Positions 1 through 11,011 of a stretch of DNA of 64,000 nucleotides are shown piece after piece. Position 1 is the stretch's first letter; the number at the start of each line of letters is the position of its first letter. The DNA is from Pseudomonas migulae (lineage in GTDB: Bacteria > Pseudomonadota > Gammaproteobacteria > Pseudomonadales > Pseudomonadaceae). The notes below the pieces were generated by a model. That model saw only the letters and a program-made list of their open reading frames with translations, was not told where the DNA came from and searched no databases. The position numbers and the translations under genes were made by a program. Where the stretch lies: contig NZ_JALJWR010000001.1 of the NCBI RefSeq assembly GCF_024169315.1, positions 2,501,501-2,565,500 on the forward strand, in the 5' to 3' direction.

Positions 1-94
1 CGGTCAGGCGCACAAAAACAGTGGGCAGCCCGGCAGTCCGCGTTTCACCCTGCAACGAGTAGAAAACTTCGGTGATTCTCAATGTGTCTTGCAT
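1..94 (-). CDS. queE: 7-carboxy-7-deazaguanine synthase QueE, N-terminal fragment cut by the window edge
   Basis: The first 31 codons are readable on the minus strand, starting at an ATG at 92-94. The protein begins MQDTLRITEVFYSLQGE, which matches the start of QueE. QueE is the radical-SAM enzyme that makes 7-carboxy-7-deazaguanine in queuosine biosynthesis. The ITEVFYSLQGE segment is the family's conserved N-terminal strand and loop. The rest, including the cysteine cluster, lies outside the window. queE follows cpoB in many Pseudomonas genomes, which fits its position after the tol-pal operon. Confidence 0.85.
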   Translation of the reverse strand, partial: MQDTLRITEVFYSLQGETRTAGLPTVFVRLT

Positions 95-212
95 AGTCGC
101 CACGGGCGTAACAGCTAAACAGGCTGTCCGCCTCCGTCAGGCACTTCAAGGAACCCCGCCAATGCGCAGATCCCAAAAAGCGTGTTTCATAAAAAGGGCG
201 TGAATTCTAACG

Positions 213-238
213 AAAAAACCCGCGACAAGCGCGGGTTT
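213..238 (-). terminator. Rho-independent terminator after cpoB
   Basis: Perfect 9-bp arms (AAACCCGCG at 216-224 and CGCGGGTTT at 230-238) with a 5-nt loop. Read on the minus strand, the stem ends in a run of T (A-run 213-218 on the plus strand). It closes the ybgC-tol-pal-cpoB transcript before queE. Confidence 0.85.
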
Positions 239-260
239 CTTCGAAACGGGTCTGGCAGGC

Positions 261-1100
261 TTACATGCGCTGCAGATCGCGCTGGGCCAACTGAGCGGCG
301 GAAGTGCCCGGATACTGGGACACCACCTGCTGCAGAATGCCTTTGACCTTGTCGGGATGACCGAGGCGGCGCTCTACATCAGCCAGCTTGTACAGCGAGT
401 CAGGCACTTTGTTGTGCTTCGGGTACAGCTGCGACACCTTGGCAAAAGCCTGACCTGCACCTTGCAGATCGCCTTTGGCCAGGTTCACTTCGCCCAACCA
501 GTACTGGGCGTTGCCCGCGTACTGGCTGTTCGGGTATTTGCGCAGGAAAGCGGCAAAAGCCTGGCTGGCCTTGTCGAAATCCTTGGCCTTGATCAGGTCG
601 AAGGCTGCATCGTAATACAGTTTTTCCTTCGCCGGATCCGCCGGTTCGCTACCCGCTGCGGGTGCTTGAGCGGCGGCCGCCCCTGCACCTGCGCCAGCTG
701 CTGCACCGGGGGCGTTCAAATCGCCACCGGTGGAAGAATTCTCAGGAGTTGCGGCTGGTGCAACGCCGGTTCCTATGCGCCGATCAAGATCCTGATATCG
801 CTCCAGGCTTTCCTGCTTCATGCGCGCTACATCATTTTGCAGAACTTCGATGATGCCTTGTTGGCGCGAGATCTGCTCCTGCATCGATTGCAGTTGGTTG
901 AACAGCTCGCCCTGTGCCGAGACAGGGGCCGAAACCCCTCCCCCGGCATAGGCGCCGTTCGTACCGTAACCCGCAGGCGGATAACTACTCCCGCTATTGT
1001 TATAGCCGGAGTTGTCCTCGACCACAGGAACCGCAGCCCACACCGCAAGCGGTGCGAGACTGAGAGCCAAAACAGTTACAGCACGACGGCACGTTCGCAT
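261..1100 (-). CDS. cpoB: Tol-Pal-associated periplasmic protein CpoB (YbgF)
   Basis: 279 residues. The N-terminus has a Sec signal peptide (hydrophobic run LALSLAPLAVWAA). A predicted coiled coil follows around residues 65-110, then a Gly/Ala/Pro-rich linker. The C-terminal half (about 155-279) carries TPR repeats of YbgF type, with YYDAAFDLIKAKDFDKASQA and YWLGEVNLAKGD visible. In E. coli CpoB works in the periplasm with TolA and PBP1B to couple outer-membrane constriction to septal peptidoglycan synthesis. It starts 6 nt after the pal stop codon, so it is the last gene of the tol-pal operon and is followed by a terminator. Confidence 0.95.
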   Translation of the reverse strand: MRTCRRAVTVLALSLAPLAVWAAVPVVEDNSGYNNSGSSYPPAGYGTNGAYAGGGVSAPVSAQGELFNQLQSMQEQISRQQGIIEVLQNDVARMKQESLERYQDLDRRIGTGVAPAATPENSSTGGDLNAPGAAAGAGAGAAAAQAPAAGSEPADPAKEKLYYDAAFDLIKAKDFDKASQAFAAFLRKYPNSQYAGNAQYWLGEVNLAKGDLQGAGQAFAKVSQLYPKHNKVPDSLYKLADVERRLGHPDKVKGILQQVVSQYPGTSAAQLAQRDLQRM

Positions 1101-1106
1101 GACGAA

Positions 1107-1604
1107 TTACTTACGCAGTTCGACGCGACGGTTTTGAGCCCAGGACTGCTCGTCGTTGCCGGTAGCAACTGGACGCTCTTCGCCGTAGGAAACCAGTTCC
1201 AGCTGAGCTGGGGAAACACCTTGCAGTACCAGGTAGCGTTGAACGGCTTTCGCACGACGCTCGCCCAGTGCCATGTTGTACTCACGAGTACCACGTTCGT
1301 CGGTGTTGCCTTCCAGAACAACGCGAGCGCCGTTTGCTTTCAGGTCTTTGGCGTGAACGTCCAGAGCGCGCATGGCTTCTGGCTTCAGGTCCGAGCTGTC
1401 GTATTCGAAGTAGAAGGTGGTGATTGCGCGCAGAGCAGCTTCTTCGCTCAGGGAGCCATCAACGGCACCAGTGTTAGCGCCGTAACCAGCGTTTGGATCA
1501 ACAGCGCCTTCACCGGCGTTGTCGCCGCCTTTGGACGAGCAACCTACAGCTACAGCCATGGCCAGAGCCAGCGCAGCAAATTTACCAAACTTCAGCATTT
1601 CCAT
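1107..1604 (-). CDS. pal: Peptidoglycan-associated lipoprotein Pal
   Basis: 165 residues. A lipoprotein signal peptide ends in the lipobox VAVGC, so the mature protein starts with an acylated cysteine. A short low-complexity linker follows, then an OmpA-like peptidoglycan-binding domain from about residue 60 with [14 protein letters not shown] and [20 protein letters not shown]. Pal anchors the outer membrane to the cell wall and is pulled to the septum by TolQRA through TolB. The start is supported by AGGAG seven nt upstream of the ATG. It lies between tolB and cpoB. Confidence 0.97.
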   Translation of the reverse strand: MEMLKFGKFAALALAMAVAVGCSSKGGDNAGEGAVDPNAGYGANTGAVDGSLSEEAALRAITTFYFEYDSSDLKPEAMRALDVHAKDLKANGARVVLEGNTDERGTREYNMALGERRAKAVQRYLVLQGVSPAQLELVSYGEERPVATGNDEQSWAQNRRVELRK

Positions 1605-1656
1605 CGTGAAACTCCTAATGAACCCCAGTGTGTTAAGTAAAACGTGTAGCGCCGCG

Positions 1657-2958
1657 TCAGTTCAGGTAAGGGGACCAGGAAGGTTCTCTGACTTCGCCTT
1701 GTGCGGTAGGAAGCGGGAGCCTTACGCGTCCATTAATGGACACGAGCATCAAGACTCCCCGGCCCTGCTGGCGGGTGGCGTAGATTACCATGGTGCCGTT
1801 GGGCGCAACAGTAGGCGACTCGTCCAGAGTGCTATCAGTGAGGATTTTTACGCTTCCGCGCTGCAAATCCTGGGCCGCCACCTTGAAATTAGTGAAGCCA
1901 TCCTGGCGATGGATCATCACCAGGGTCTTTTCATCAGCCGAAAGCTTGGGGTTGGCGTTGTAGTTACCGATAAAGGTCACACGCTCCGCACCGCCGCCGC
2001 TGACGCTGGATTTGTAGATCTGTGGCTTGCCGCCACGGTCTGACGTGAAGTAAAGGGTCGAACCATCCTTGCCCCAGAACGGTTCGGTGTTGATGCCGGG
2101 ACCGTTGGTGACGCGAGTGATCTGACGCGAACCCAGGTTCATCACATAAATGTCCGGGTTACCGTCTTTCGACAGTACGAACGCCAGGCGATTGCCATCC
2201 GGTGACCAGGCTGGCGCGCCATTCAGGCCTTCGAAGTTGGTGATCTGCTCACGGCGACCGGTGTCGATGTTCTGCATGAAAATACGCGGACGCTTCTGCT
2301 CGAACGACACATAAGCGATGCGCTTGCCATCCGGTGCGAAACGCGGCGACAGGATCGGCTCGCGCGATTGCAGCAGGGTGACAGCACGGGCACCGTCATA
2401 ATCCGAACGTTGCAGGGTGTAGCGCGTGTTCTTCTCGGAGAAACGCTCTGCAGTCACGTACAGCAGACGAGTCGAGAACGCACCTTTGATACCAGTGAGT
2501 TTTTCGAACGACTGGTCCGCAATGTAGTGCGACATGTCGCGCAGTTGATCAACGCTGCCCGACACGCTGCCGGTCAGCACTTGCTGCTCGGTGGCGACGT
2601 TGAACAGTGCGTATTGAACCTGCAGGCGACCACCCGCCGGAGCAATGCTGCCGACCATGACGTACTGGGCGCCCAGCGCCTTGAAGTCACGGTAGATGAT
2701 TTCGCTGGCCTGGCTCGGCTGGCTGATCATGTTCTGCTTTGGAATCGGCGAGTAGTAACCCGAGTTGCGCAGGTCGTTACCGATGATTTCGGCCATGTCG
2801 TCCGGCAGCACGCTACCGCCCTGGTTGCCGAACGGTACAACGGCGATCGGGGTAGCCCGGTCGCTGCCGCTGGTGACCAGAATGTTTTTTTCATCCGCTG
2901 TCGCTAACCCTGCCAGGCAGCAGATCACGACAAGCATTCCTCGAAGAAGGTTTCTCAC
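1657..2958 (-). CDS. tolB: Tol-Pal system protein TolB
   Basis: 433 residues, the normal family length. It has a cleavable signal peptide ([21 protein letters not shown]), an N-terminal alpha/beta domain with the TolA-box region, and from about residue 200 a beta-propeller of TolB/WD40-like repeats ([32 protein letters not shown] and later copies). TolB is periplasmic and shuttles between Pal and TolA. The start codon is GTG and overlaps the tolA stop as GTGA (2955-2958), so translation is probably coupled to tolA. Confidence 0.97.
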   Translation of the reverse strand: MRNLLRGMLVVICCLAGLATADEKNILVTSGSDRATPIAVVPFGNQGGSVLPDDMAEIIGNDLRNSGYYSPIPKQNMISQPSQASEIIYRDFKALGAQYVMVGSIAPAGGRLQVQYALFNVATEQQVLTGSVSGSVDQLRDMSHYIADQSFEKLTGIKGAFSTRLLYVTAERFSEKNTRYTLQRSDYDGARAVTLLQSREPILSPRFAPDGKRIAYVSFEQKRPRIFMQNIDTGRREQITNFEGLNGAPAWSPDGNRLAFVLSKDGNPDIYVMNLGSRQITRVTNGPGINTEPFWGKDGSTLYFTSDRGGKPQIYKSSVSGGGAERVTFIGNYNANPKLSADEKTLVMIHRQDGFTNFKVAAQDLQRGSVKILTDSTLDESPTVAPNGTMVIYATRQQGRGVLMLVSINGRVRLPLPTAQGEVREPSWSPYLN

Positions 2959-4034
2959 AAGGCTAAATCCTCAGGTGTGAATGTCATCTTGAATGAACGA
3001 TACGGGGCGAAATCGCCCGGCTTCATTCCCTGCATTTCTGTCAAACGTCCAATATTCTTGACCGCAGCAACTGCCGAAGCATCAAACGGACCGTCACCAC
3101 TGGACTTGGACACGCTGACCGAAGTCACCGTACCGTCCGGCAACATGCCGATTTGCAGCACGACCGTCATGCCTTTGCGTGCCGAAGGAGGACGAGCCCA
3201 GCCTTCCGCTGCACGAGCACGAATCAAATCATCGAAACTGCCGGCGACTTCGTCACCCTGCTCATCCGCCAAGGCCTGCTGACGCTGCGGCGTGTCGGAA
3301 AGCAAATCTGCCAGGGCCTGAGCCTTTTTCTCTTCGGCGGATTTACGTGCCGCTTCCTGCGATTTCTTTTTCGCAGCATCGGCAGCAGCTTTCTTCTTCG
3401 CGTCTTCGGCGACTTTCTTTTTCGCCTCTTCAGCTTCAGATTTCTTCTTGGCGTCTTCGGCGGCTTTCTTCTTCGCGTCTTCGACGATCTTTTTCTTGGC
3501 TTCTTCAGCGGCCGCTTTCTTGGCCTCTTCTTCAGCCGCCTTCTTGGCTTCTTCTTCAGACTTCTTCTTGGCTATATCAGCCAATTGTTTCTCTTCGGCC
3601 TTTTTGGCTTCAGCGGTCTTCTTCGCTTCATCGGCTTTTTTGGCTTCATCAGCCTTTTTAGCCTCTTCCGCTTTCTTGGTCTCGTCGGCTTTCTTGGATT
3701 CTTCGGCTTTTTGAGCCGCGTCTTCCTTCTTTTGTTCCGCGGCTTTGATCGCTTCCTGCTCGATCAACTTCTGCTCCATCTGCTCGACTTCGGTCTGGCG
3801 CGCGGCGGATTTCTTCGCCTCACCCGCAATCTTCTGATTGGTCTGGGTGGTCGCCTGACTTTTCGACTTCAGCTGATACAGGGTTGCCTGGACAATCGGC
3901 TTGGCCGGCGGGAGCTCCGGTGTGAAGGCAAAACTGACGAACAGCATGCCGAAAACCAGCACGTGCAAGACAATCGCCCAGACACTAGGCCAGAAGTAGC
4001 TTTCCGAGGCTGTTGGCTCTCGCTGTTGCTGCAT
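2955..4034 (-). CDS. tolA: Inner-membrane energy-transducing protein TolA
   Basis: 359 residues. One N-terminal membrane segment (about 14-36, [20 protein letters not shown]) is followed by a very long helical Lys/Ala/Glu-rich domain II (about 75-260) made of imperfect [14 protein letters not shown] repeats. The C-terminal domain III (about 265-359) binds TolB and CpoB and is the entry point for some phages and bacteriocins. The proton-driven TolQR motor energizes TolA across the periplasm. The start shares one base with the tolR stop. The low-complexity repeat makes the opposite strand look falsely coding. Confidence 0.96.
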   Translation of the reverse strand: MQQQREPTASESYFWPSVWAIVLHVLVFGMLFVSFAFTPELPPAKPIVQATLYQLKSKSQATTQTNQKIAGEAKKSAARQTEVEQMEQKLIEQEAIKAAEQKKEDAAQKAEESKKADETKKAEEAKKADEAKKADEAKKTAEAKKAEEKQLADIAKKKSEEEAKKAAEEEAKKAAAEEAKKKIVEDAKKKAAEDAKKKSEAEEAKKKVAEDAKKKAAADAAKKKSQEAARKSAEEKKAQALADLLSDTPQRQQALADEQGDEVAGSFDDLIRARAAEGWARPPSARKGMTVVLQIGMLPDGTVTSVSVSKSSGDGPFDASAVAAVKNIGRLTEMQGMKPGDFAPYRSFKMTFTPEDLAL

Positions 4035-4495
4035 CAGGGCGCCTCGGTAATCAAGCCAACGTTACCGACTCCGGCTTTCTGCAATCCGCCCATCGCCCCC
4101 ATGACGGAACCGTAATCAACGGTCTTGTCGCCGCGGATGAACACTTGGGTACGCTTGCCGCCTTCAGTACCGGCGCGAATGATCTTGGTCACCGCATCAG
4201 TCATTTGCGGCAAGGTCATTGCCTTGTCCTGCTGCTTTTGCGTGTCGACTTCGCTGCCAAGGTTCCAGTAGTAGGTCTTGTCAGCCTTGATCGAAATGGT
4301 CAGGACCTGGGTGTTGTTGTCCTGCGGCAAGGCTTCGCTGGAAACCTTGGGCAGATCAACTTTCACGCCCTGATTGAGCATCGGCGCGGTCACCATGAAG
4401 ATGACCAGCAGTACCAGCATCACGTCGATGTAAGGCACCACGTTCATCTCGGCGACCGGCTTGCGCTTTTTGCGAGCTCGAGCGATTAAAGCCAT
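4034..4495 (-). CDS. tolR: Tol-Pal motor subunit TolR
   Basis: 153 residues, ExbD/TolR family. A basic N-terminus (ARARKKRKPVAEMN) precedes one membrane helix (VPYIDVMLVLLVIFMVTAP). That helix contains the conserved aspartate of the proton path (IDVMLVLL). The rest is periplasmic and dimerizes. TolR with TolQ forms the proton channel that drives TolA. It starts 14 nt after the tolQ stop codon and runs directly into tolA. Confidence 0.96.
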   Translation of the reverse strand: MALIARARKKRKPVAEMNVVPYIDVMLVLLVIFMVTAPMLNQGVKVDLPKVSSEALPQDNNTQVLTISIKADKTYYWNLGSEVDTQKQQDKAMTLPQMTDAVTKIIRAGTEGGKRTQVFIRGDKTVDYGSVMGAMGGLQKAGVGNVGLITEAP

Positions 4496-4509
4496 TGGAA
4501 ATTACCTGC

Positions 4510-5205
4510 TTATTCTTCGCTGGTGTGCACTTTGCGGTGCAGGATCGCCTGGAATTCATCGGCGAAGGTGTAGTAGCGGCTGATCAGCGTTTCGCTGCGA
4601 GCGGCAAAACGGTTGTAAGCGATAACGGCCGGGATGGCTGCGAACAGACCGATCGCGGTGGCAATCAGTGCCTCGGCGATACCTGGAGCCACGGTGGCCA
4701 GGGTCGCTTGCTGGGCAGTCGCCAGACCACGGAAGGAGTTCATGATGCCCCAGACCGTACCAAACAGACCGATGTAAGGGCTGACGGAACCGACGGTCGC
4801 GAGGAACGGCAGGCTCTGCTCGAGCTTTTCTTCTTCGCGGGAAATGGCTACGCGCATGGCACGGGCAACGCCTTCCATGACCGCTTCCGGGTCAACGCCT
4901 GGCTGCTGGCGCAGACGGGAGAATTCCTTGAAACCGGCACGGAAGATCTGCTCTACGCCCGAATCCGGATCAGGGTTGCTGCCGGCCTGACGGTAGAGTT
5001 TGGACAGGTCGATGCCCGACCAGAAGCGCTCTTCAAAGCTCTCCAGGGCACGTCGACCGGCGCGCAGCAAGTTGCTGCGCTGAAAGATCATGATCCATGA
5101 GGTCACCGATGCGGCTACCAGGATCAGCATTACCAGTTGCACCACGATACTGGCATTGCTGACCAGGCTCCACATGGAGGAATGGTCGACGACGTTAGCT
5201 TCCAC
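4510..5205 (-). CDS. tolQ: Tol-Pal motor subunit TolQ
   Basis: 231 residues, MotA/TolQ/ExbB family. Three membrane helices are visible: an N-terminal one (about 16-38, [20 protein letters not shown]) and a pair in the C-terminal half (around [20 protein letters not shown] and [19 protein letters not shown]). The loop between helices 1 and 2 is cytoplasmic. TolQ is the pentameric stator around TolR. Its start overlaps the end of ybgC by 11 nt, which indicates one operon. Confidence 0.96.
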   Translation of the reverse strand: MEANVVDHSSMWSLVSNASIVVQLVMLILVAASVTSWIMIFQRSNLLRAGRRALESFEERFWSGIDLSKLYRQAGSNPDPDSGVEQIFRAGFKEFSRLRQQPGVDPEAVMEGVARAMRVAISREEEKLEQSLPFLATVGSVSPYIGLFGTVWGIMNSFRGLATAQQATLATVAPGIAEALIATAIGLFAAIPAVIAYNRFAARSETLISRYYTFADEFQAILHRKVHTSEE

Positions 5206-5662
5206 GCTTTATCTCCTGCTTTGAGTGTGTACCCGCGCCGCTCACGTCGGCAAAGGCCGCACGTAGAGCTTCGGGAATGGCCCGGGGTTTCAAACTGTCA
5301 GTGCGCACACAGGCCACCAAAAACTGCCCTTCGCAGAGCAGCGCATTATCCGTGGCTCGCCTGACCTGCTGTTTGAAGCGCAGGCTGACACGGTTCAATT
5401 CGATTACTTCAGCGCTTACCAGCAGTTCGTCGTCCAGTCGCGCCGGCGCGTGATAACGCGCTTCGCTGGAATGCACGACAAACAACAGGTCCTCTCCTGC
5501 CAGCTGGGATTGGGCAAAGCCCAGCTCCCGGAGCCGCTCGGTTCGAGCCCGTTCCATAAACTTGAGGTAATTAACGTAATACACGATGCCGCCCGCATCG
5601 GTGTCCTCGTAATAAACGCGACAACGATGTGCGAACGGCTCAAGCCCGTTTTGCGCGCGCAT
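5195..5662 (-). CDS. ybgC: Tol-Pal operon acyl-CoA thioesterase YbgC
   Basis: 155 residues, single hot-dog fold of the 4-hydroxybenzoyl-CoA thioesterase type. The signature [26 protein letters not shown] contains the catalytic aspartate. YbgC is a cytosolic thioesterase; its link to Tol-Pal is by operon position and reported phospholipid-enzyme partners in E. coli. It is the first gene of the tol operon. The 127-bp gap to the ruvB stop (5663-5789) is the likely promoter region, but I cannot place a -35/-10 there with confidence. Confidence 0.93.
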   Translation of the reverse strand: MRAQNGLEPFAHRCRVYYEDTDAGGIVYYVNYLKFMERARTERLRELGFAQSQLAGEDLLFVVHSSEARYHAPARLDDELLVSAEVIELNRVSLRFKQQVRRATDNALLCEGQFLVACVRTDSLKPRAIPEALRAAFADVSGAGTHSKQEIKRGS

Positions 5663-5789
5663 ACTCTAGTGCTTACTCCTCAGGTTGCCAATCCGGCCAG
5701 GCAACTGTTTTTCATTGATTCACGGCTTTCTCGCAAAAGTACGGTCCTAGGACAGCACAATGCCCGAAAAATCTGTCCGCAAATGTTAA

Positions 5790-6851
5790 TTAATCGTCCA
5801 CGGCATCAAGGAACTCGTCTACCACGGGCATCTCGCCCAATCGTGACGGGATATTTAAACCGAAGTGCAGGTAGGCGTGACGAGTGACGACCCGCCCCCG
5901 CGGCGTGCGCATGATGTAGCCCTGCTGGATCAGGTACGGCTCCAGCACATCTTCGATGGTGTGGCGTTCTTCGCTGATCGCGGCGGCCAGGCTGTCCACG
6001 CCGACCGGCCCACCGTCGAACTTCTCGATCATGGTCAACAGCAGGCGTCGATCCTGATGGTCGAAACCACGCTCATCGACATCCAGCAGGTTCAGGGCGA
6101 GATCGGCAATCGGCTTGGTGATGTGACCCTTGGCGCGAACTTCCGCAAAATCGCGCACCCGGCGCAACAGACGGTTGGCAATCCGCGGTGTACCCCGGGC
6201 ACGGCGAGCGATTTCGAAAGCGCCTTCCGGGTCCAGTGGCAAACCGAGAATGGTCGCCGAGCGGCTGACAATCGTTGCCAGATCAGCCGTGCTGTAGAAC
6301 TCGAGACGCTGGACGATGCCGAAACGGTCGCGCAACGGATTGGTCAGCATGCCGGCGCGAGTCGTCGCCCCTACCAGTGTGAAGGGCGGCAAATCCAGTT
6401 TGATCGAGCGCGCAGCGGGCCCTTCACCAATCATGATGTCGAGCTGGAAATCTTCCATGGCCGGGTACAGCACTTCTTCGACGATCGGTGACAACCGATG
6501 GATTTCGTCGATGAACAGCACGTCATGAGGTTCAAGGTTGGTCAGCAGCGCAGCCAGGTCACCGGGACGTTCAAGGACCGGGCCGGAGGTGCTTTTGATC
6601 GACACGCCCATTTCCTGGGCGATGATGTTGGCCAGGGTGGTTTTACCCAGGCCCGGCGGGCCGAAGATCAACGTGTGGTCCAGGGATTCATTACGCCCAC
6701 GGGCAGCCTGGATGAACAGCTCCATTTGCTCGCGAACGGTCGGCTGGCCAATGTATTCGGCCAGGCTGACAGGACGAATCGCCCGGTCCTGGACTTCCTC
6801 GCGGTCGCGAGGGCCAGGCGTGGCGGCTATCAGACGATCAGCTTCAATCAC
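5790..6851 (-). CDS. ruvB: Holliday junction branch migration ATPase RuvB
   Basis: 353 residues, AAA+ ATPase. Walker A is [10 protein letters not shown] (about residues 64-73), Walker B FIDEIHRL, followed by sensor and arginine-finger regions ([15 protein letters not shown]). A C-terminal winged helix reads [22 protein letters not shown]. RuvB hexamers pump DNA through RuvA-bound Holliday junctions. The start is GTG at 6849-6851, directly adjacent to the ruvA stop (6852), so the two are translationally coupled. The order ruvC-ruvA-ruvB is the standard gammaproteobacterial one. Confidence 0.97.
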   Translation of the reverse strand: MIEADRLIAATPGPRDREEVQDRAIRPVSLAEYIGQPTVREQMELFIQAARGRNESLDHTLIFGPPGLGKTTLANIIAQEMGVSIKSTSGPVLERPGDLAALLTNLEPHDVLFIDEIHRLSPIVEEVLYPAMEDFQLDIMIGEGPAARSIKLDLPPFTLVGATTRAGMLTNPLRDRFGIVQRLEFYSTADLATIVSRSATILGLPLDPEGAFEIARRARGTPRIANRLLRRVRDFAEVRAKGHITKPIADLALNLLDVDERGFDHQDRRLLLTMIEKFDGGPVGVDSLAAAISEERHTIEDVLEPYLIQQGYIMRTPRGRVVTRHAYLHFGLNIPSRLGEMPVVDEFLDAVDD

Positions 6852-7469
6852 TTAGATCATTCCCTTAAGGGCACGACGAATCATGTCTTCACTGCTCAAA
6901 CCTTTCTCCTTGATCGCAGAAATCGCCTTGCTGGCTTCCTGCGGTTTGTAGCCCAGGGAGATCAGCGCGCTGACCGCATCATTTTCGGCGGTCGCGACCG
7001 GATGCGGTGCATCTGGCCCACCCGGCTGGTTTGGCACCAGGGCAAACATCGCCGGCACGGTTTCCCAGGCCTTGAAGCGATCCTTGAGCTCAACCAGCAA
7101 ACGCTCGGCGGTCTTCTTGCCCACGCCCGGCACCTTGGTCAGCGCCGAGGTGTCCTGGGACTGCACGCAACGTACCAGTTCATCGACTTCCAGGCTCGAC
7201 ATCAACGCCAGCGCCAGTTTCGGCCCGACACCATTGAGACGGATCAACTCACGAAAAAAGTCTCGCTCACGTTTGCTGGCGAAGCCATAGAGTAACTGCG
7301 CGTCTTCGCGTACGACCAAATGGGTGTGCAGCGTCAGCGGTTCACCGACCGACGGCAAGCGATACAGCGTGGTCATGGGCACTTCAAGCTCATACCCCAG
7401 ACCGTTTACATCCAGAATCAGGTGCGGCGGCTGTTTCTCAGCCAGTGTGCCGCGCAAGCGTCCAATCAC
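6852..7469 (-). CDS. ruvA: Holliday junction recognition protein RuvA
   Basis: 205 residues. The N-terminal OB fold ([34 protein letters not shown]) is followed by two helix-hairpin-helix motifs ([13 protein letters not shown] and [19 protein letters not shown]). A flexible linker leads to the small C-terminal domain that contacts RuvB ([19 protein letters not shown]). The RuvA tetramer holds the four-way junction open. It is followed immediately by ruvB. Confidence 0.97.
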   Translation of the reverse strand: MIGRLRGTLAEKQPPHLILDVNGLGYELEVPMTTLYRLPSVGEPLTLHTHLVVREDAQLLYGFASKRERDFFRELIRLNGVGPKLALALMSSLEVDELVRCVQSQDTSALTKVPGVGKKTAERLLVELKDRFKAWETVPAMFALVPNQPGGPDAPHPVATAENDAVSALISLGYKPQEASKAISAIKEKGLSSEDMIRRALKGMI

Positions 7470-7583
7470 GTTTCAAATCCTTGAGCGTTGGCCAGACCGG
7501 TGCTGGCGACTGACAGAACAAGGGTTTCGCGCCGACGACACAGGCGCAAAACCCTCATTCCGTAAAAATGACTGCTGATGCTA

Positions 7584-8108
7584 TCAGAGACGCAGGCGCC
7601 CGCCACGACTGCGTGCCGTGCCCAAGCCATGTGGCAGCAGGCTGGAACGGGTGTGAGCATGGCATATGGCAATCGCCAAGGCATCCGAGGCATCAATTTG
7701 CGGCTTGCTGATCAGTTTCAGCATGTGCATGACCATCATCTGCACTTGCTCTTTATTGGCTGCGCCGGTGCCGGTCACGGCCTGTTTGACCTGGGTCGCG
7801 GTGTATTCAGCGATTTCCAGGTTTTCTTCGGCACCGGCAACGATCGCCGCACCGCGGGCCTGGCCGAGCTTCAACGCGGAGTCGGCGTTGCGAGCCATGA
7901 ACACCTTTTCAATGCCCATTGTGACCGGGCCGTAGGTCTGGATGACTTCCCGCACGCCGCGATAGACGATTTGCAAACGCTCATGCAGCTCGCCGGAACC
8001 GGTGCGAATACAACCCGACGCCACGTACACGCAGCCACGCCCGGTATCGCGTACTACGCCATAACCGGTGATGCGCGAACCGGGGTCGATACCAAGAATT
8101 AAAGTCAT
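7584..8108 (-). CDS. ruvC: Holliday junction resolvase RuvC
   Basis: 174 residues, RNase H-like resolvase. The acidic catalytic residues are visible in [14 protein letters not shown] (Asp7), [23 protein letters not shown] and [14 protein letters not shown] (two Asp near 139-142). RuvC cuts symmetric strands of RuvAB-bound junctions. A 114-bp gap separates it from ruvA. The palindromic repeat at 8159-8249 lies just upstream, between it and yebC. Confidence 0.97.
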   Translation of the reverse strand: MTLILGIDPGSRITGYGVVRDTGRGCVYVASGCIRTGSGELHERLQIVYRGVREVIQTYGPVTMGIEKVFMARNADSALKLGQARGAAIVAGAEENLEIAEYTATQVKQAVTGTGAANKEQVQMMVMHMLKLISKPQIDASDALAIAICHAHTRSSLLPHGLGTARSRGGRLRL

Positions 8109-8158
8109 AACGCCTGCGGTTAGGTAAGAGCACCATTTTCAATACAGCGAATAACAAA

Positions 8159-8249
8159 TGTGGGAGCTGGCTTGCCTGCGATGGCGCAGGCACATCAAAC
8201 AATGATGTAGCCTGACACGACGCCATCGCAGGCAAGCCAGCTCCCACAC
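8159..8249. repeat. REPIN-type inverted repeat, GGCTTGCCTGCGATGGC variant
   Basis: Two copies of a REP core face each other: GTGGGAGCTGGCTTGCCTGC near 8160 and its reverse complement ending near 8247, with about 45 bp of spacer. It sits between yebC and ruvC. The core differs from most other copies in the window (AGCTGG for AGCGGG, CCTGCGATGGC for CTCGCGAA). Confidence 0.9.
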
Positions 8250-8268
8250 TAGATCTTAGTCGTGCCCG

Positions 8269-9012
8269 TCAAAGCTGAGCGGCGACTGACTCTGGGATGT
8301 CGGCGTTGGAATAAACGTTCTGCACGTCATCCAGGTCTTCAAGCATGTCGATCAGCTTGAGGACTTTCTCGGCACCTTCCAGGTCCAGTTCGGCACTGGT
8401 GGTCGGCAGCATGACGATTTCCGCATCATCACCCTTGAAACCGGCCGCTTCCAGCGCGTTACGCACGGAATAGAAACCGGCGAACGAGGTGAACACGTCG
8501 ATGGAGCCGTCTTCGTTGGTGACCACGTCATCGGCGTCGGCTTCCATGGCCGCTTCGATCAAGGCGTCCTCATCAACGCCCGGCGCGAAGGAAATCTGCC
8601 CTTTGCGCTCGAACAGGTAGGCCACCGAACCGTCGGTACCCAGGTTGCCGCCGCACTTGCTGAACGCATGGCGAACAGCGGCCGCGGTACGGTTACGGTT
8701 GTCGGTCATGCACTCGACCATCACCGCCACGCCACCCGGGCCATAGCCTTCGTAGGTCAGCTCGACCATGTCGTCGGTGTCGGCAGCACCGGCACCGCGG
8801 GCCACCGCGCGATCGATGATGTCGCGGCTCATGTTCGCACCCAGCGCCTTGTCCAGGGCCAGGCGCAAACGCGGGTTGGAGCCCGGATCACCGCCGCCCT
8901 GACGGGCCGCAACGGTCAGCTCACGAATCCACTTGGTGAATATCTTGCCCTTCTTGGCATCCTGACGTTCTTTGCGGTGCTTGATGTTCGCCCACTTGGA
9001 ATGACCCGCCAT
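8269..9012 (-). CDS. yebC: YebC/PmpR-family protein
   Basis: 247 residues from the ATG at 9010-9012. The family start [23 protein letters not shown] and GGAG upstream of that ATG decide the start, although the frame stays open for 14 codons further upstream. The protein has the three-domain YebC layout, with [17 protein letters not shown] and [23 protein letters not shown]. In P. aeruginosa the orthologue PmpR was described as a repressor of the quinolone signal regulator pqsR. More recent work on the family points to ribosome-associated translation of difficult motifs. It lies between aspS and ruvC. Confidence 0.95.
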   Translation of the reverse strand: MAGHSKWANIKHRKERQDAKKGKIFTKWIRELTVAARQGGGDPGSNPRLRLALDKALGANMSRDIIDRAVARGAGAADTDDMVELTYEGYGPGGVAVMVECMTDNRNRTAAAVRHAFSKCGGNLGTDGSVAYLFERKGQISFAPGVDEDALIEAAMEADADDVVTNEDGSIDVFTSFAGFYSVRNALEAAGFKGDDAEIVMLPTTSAELDLEGAEKVLKLIDMLEDLDDVQNVYSNADIPESVAAQL

Positions 9013-9098
9013 AACTCGCTCCGAATTCTCTTTGAAACATTGCCCGCTGCGCACGATGCGCCAGCCAGCAAAAAAAATCTCGACCTGCCCATAAAAGG

Positions 9099-9124
9099 AA
9101 AAGGCGCATCCGAAGATGCGCCCT
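9099..9124 (-). terminator. Rho-independent terminator after aspS
   Basis: Read on the minus strand: 8-bp arms (9103-9110 and 9115-9122) with a TTCG tetraloop, then TTTTCC. It lies 12 nt past the aspS stop and before yebC, so yebC probably has its own promoter. Confidence 0.8.
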
Positions 9125-9135
9125 TGCGGCCAGCC

Positions 9136-10911
9136 TTACTCGGCTTTTGGCGTTTCGCGCAGACGAATGTGCAGTTCGCGCAATGCCTTGGCATCCACCA
9201 CACCCGGTGCTTGCGTCATCACGTCGGCAGCACTCTGGGTTTTCGGGAAGGCAATCACTTCGCGGATCGACTGGGCGCCGGTCATCAGCATCACCAGACG
9301 GTCCAGACCGAAGGCCAGGCCACCGTGTGGCGGCGCGCCGTATTTCAGGGCGTCGAGCAGGAAGCCGAACTTCTCTTCCTGTTCCGCTTCGTTGATACCC
9401 AGCAGACGGAACACCGACTGTTGCATTTCCTTGCGGTGGATACGGATCGAACCGCCGCCCAGCTCAGTGCCGTTCAGCACCATGTCGTAGGCACGGGACA
9501 ACGCGGTCGCCGGGTTGGCTTCCAGTTCTTCCGGGGTGCACTTCGGCGCGGTGAACGGGTGGTGCAAGGCGCTGAAGCTGCCGTCTTCGTTCTCTTCGAA
9601 CATCGGGAAGTCGACGACCCACATCGGTGCCCATTTGCAGGTCAGCAGGTCCAGGTCGTTGCCGACCTTGATCCGCAGCGCGCCCAAGGCTTCGCTGACG
9701 ATCTTGGCTTTGTCGGCACCGAAGAACACGATGTCGCCATCAACCGCGCCAACGCGATCGAGGATCACATTGAGGTTGGCTTCAGGGATGTTCTTGACGA
9801 TAGGCGACTGCAGGCCTTCGACGCCTTTGGCGCGCTCGTTGACCTTGATGTACGCCAGGCCCTTGGCACCGTAGATGCCGACGAACTTGGTGTAGTCGTC
9901 GATCTGCTTGCGCGGCATGCTCGCCGCGCCCGGAACGCGCAAGGCGGCAACACGGCATTTCGGATCGTTGGCAGGACCGCTGAAGACCTTGAAGTCGACT
10001 TCTTTAAGCTGGTCGGCAACGTCTACCAGTTCCAGCGGGTTACGCAGGTCCGGCTTGTCGGAACCGTAACGACGCATGGCCTCTTCGAAGGTCATGTGCG
10101 GGAAGTCGCCGAATTCCAGATCCAGCACTTCCTTGAACAGGTTGCGGATCATGCCTTCGGTGAGGCCCATGATGTCTTTTTCATCGAGGAAGCTGGTTTC
10201 GATGTCGATCTGGGTGAATTCAGGCTGACGGTCGGCACGCAGGTCTTCGTCGCGGAAGCATTTGGCGATCTGGTAGTAACGGTCGAAGCCGGCCACCATC
10301 AGCAATTGCTTGAACAGCTGCGGCGATTGCGGCAGGGCGAAGAACGAGCCGGCGTGAGTACGGCTCGGCACGAGGTAGTCACGTGCGCCTTCAGGCGTGG
10401 CACGGGTCAGGATCGGCGTCTCGACGTCGAGGAAGCCGTTCTCGTCCAGGTAGCGGCGGATGCTGGTGGTCATGCGCGAACGCAGACGCAGCTTCTCGGC
10501 CATTTCCGGGCGACGCAGATCAAGGAAGCGATAACGCAGGCGGGTTTCTTCACCGACGTCGGAGTATTCGTTCAGTGGGAACGGCGGGGTTTCCGACTCG
10601 TTCAGCACTTCCAGCTCGTAGCCCAGGACTTCGATCATGCCCGAAGCCATGTTGGCGTTCGTGGCACCGGCCGGACGCAGGCGAACCTTGCCGGTGATCT
10701 TCACGACGTACTCGCTGCGCACGCGATCGGCGGCGGCGAAGCTCTCGGCGCGGTCCGGGTCGAACACCACCTGGGCCAGACCGTCACGATCACGGATATC
10801 GAGGAAAATCACCCCACCGTGGTCACGGCGACGGTGAACCCATCCGCAAAGGGTAATTTCCTGGCCTTCCAGGCTTTCGTTCAGTTGGCCGCAATAATGG
10901 CTGCGCATCAT
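9136..10911 (-). CDS. aspS: Aspartyl-tRNA synthetase
   Basis: 591 residues, bacterial-type class II synthetase. The N-terminal OB anticodon-binding domain starts [14 protein letters not shown] and reads [21 protein letters not shown]. The catalytic core has [21 protein letters not shown], the motif 2 arginine in [22 protein letters not shown], and the inserted GAD domain. Motif 3 near the C-terminus is [14 protein letters not shown]. Pseudomonads generally lack asparaginyl-tRNA synthetase and use a non-discriminating AspRS plus GatCAB; whether this enzyme is non-discriminating cannot be proved from the sequence alone. It is followed by a terminator. Confidence 0.97.
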   Translation of the reverse strand: MMRSHYCGQLNESLEGQEITLCGWVHRRRDHGGVIFLDIRDRDGLAQVVFDPDRAESFAAADRVRSEYVVKITGKVRLRPAGATNANMASGMIEVLGYELEVLNESETPPFPLNEYSDVGEETRLRYRFLDLRRPEMAEKLRLRSRMTTSIRRYLDENGFLDVETPILTRATPEGARDYLVPSRTHAGSFFALPQSPQLFKQLLMVAGFDRYYQIAKCFRDEDLRADRQPEFTQIDIETSFLDEKDIMGLTEGMIRNLFKEVLDLEFGDFPHMTFEEAMRRYGSDKPDLRNPLELVDVADQLKEVDFKVFSGPANDPKCRVAALRVPGAASMPRKQIDDYTKFVGIYGAKGLAYIKVNERAKGVEGLQSPIVKNIPEANLNVILDRVGAVDGDIVFFGADKAKIVSEALGALRIKVGNDLDLLTCKWAPMWVVDFPMFEENEDGSFSALHHPFTAPKCTPEELEANPATALSRAYDMVLNGTELGGGSIRIHRKEMQQSVFRLLGINEAEQEEKFGFLLDALKYGAPPHGGLAFGLDRLVMLMTGAQSIREVIAFPKTQSAADVMTQAPGVVDAKALRELHIRLRETPKAE

Positions 10912-11011
10912 GGTAGTGGTTTCACTTCTCGTAATTCGAAATTCGGTTGGAGGCCTTGCATTCGGGATGATGCAAAAGCTCGCACGTGTCGTTCAACTCA
11001 GGTTCCAGACC

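Noticed and set aside
3153..4115. 320-codon Phe/Leu-rich frame and other frames opposite tolA
   Set aside because: They arise from the Lys/Ala/Glu repeats of TolA read backwards and only look like membrane proteins.
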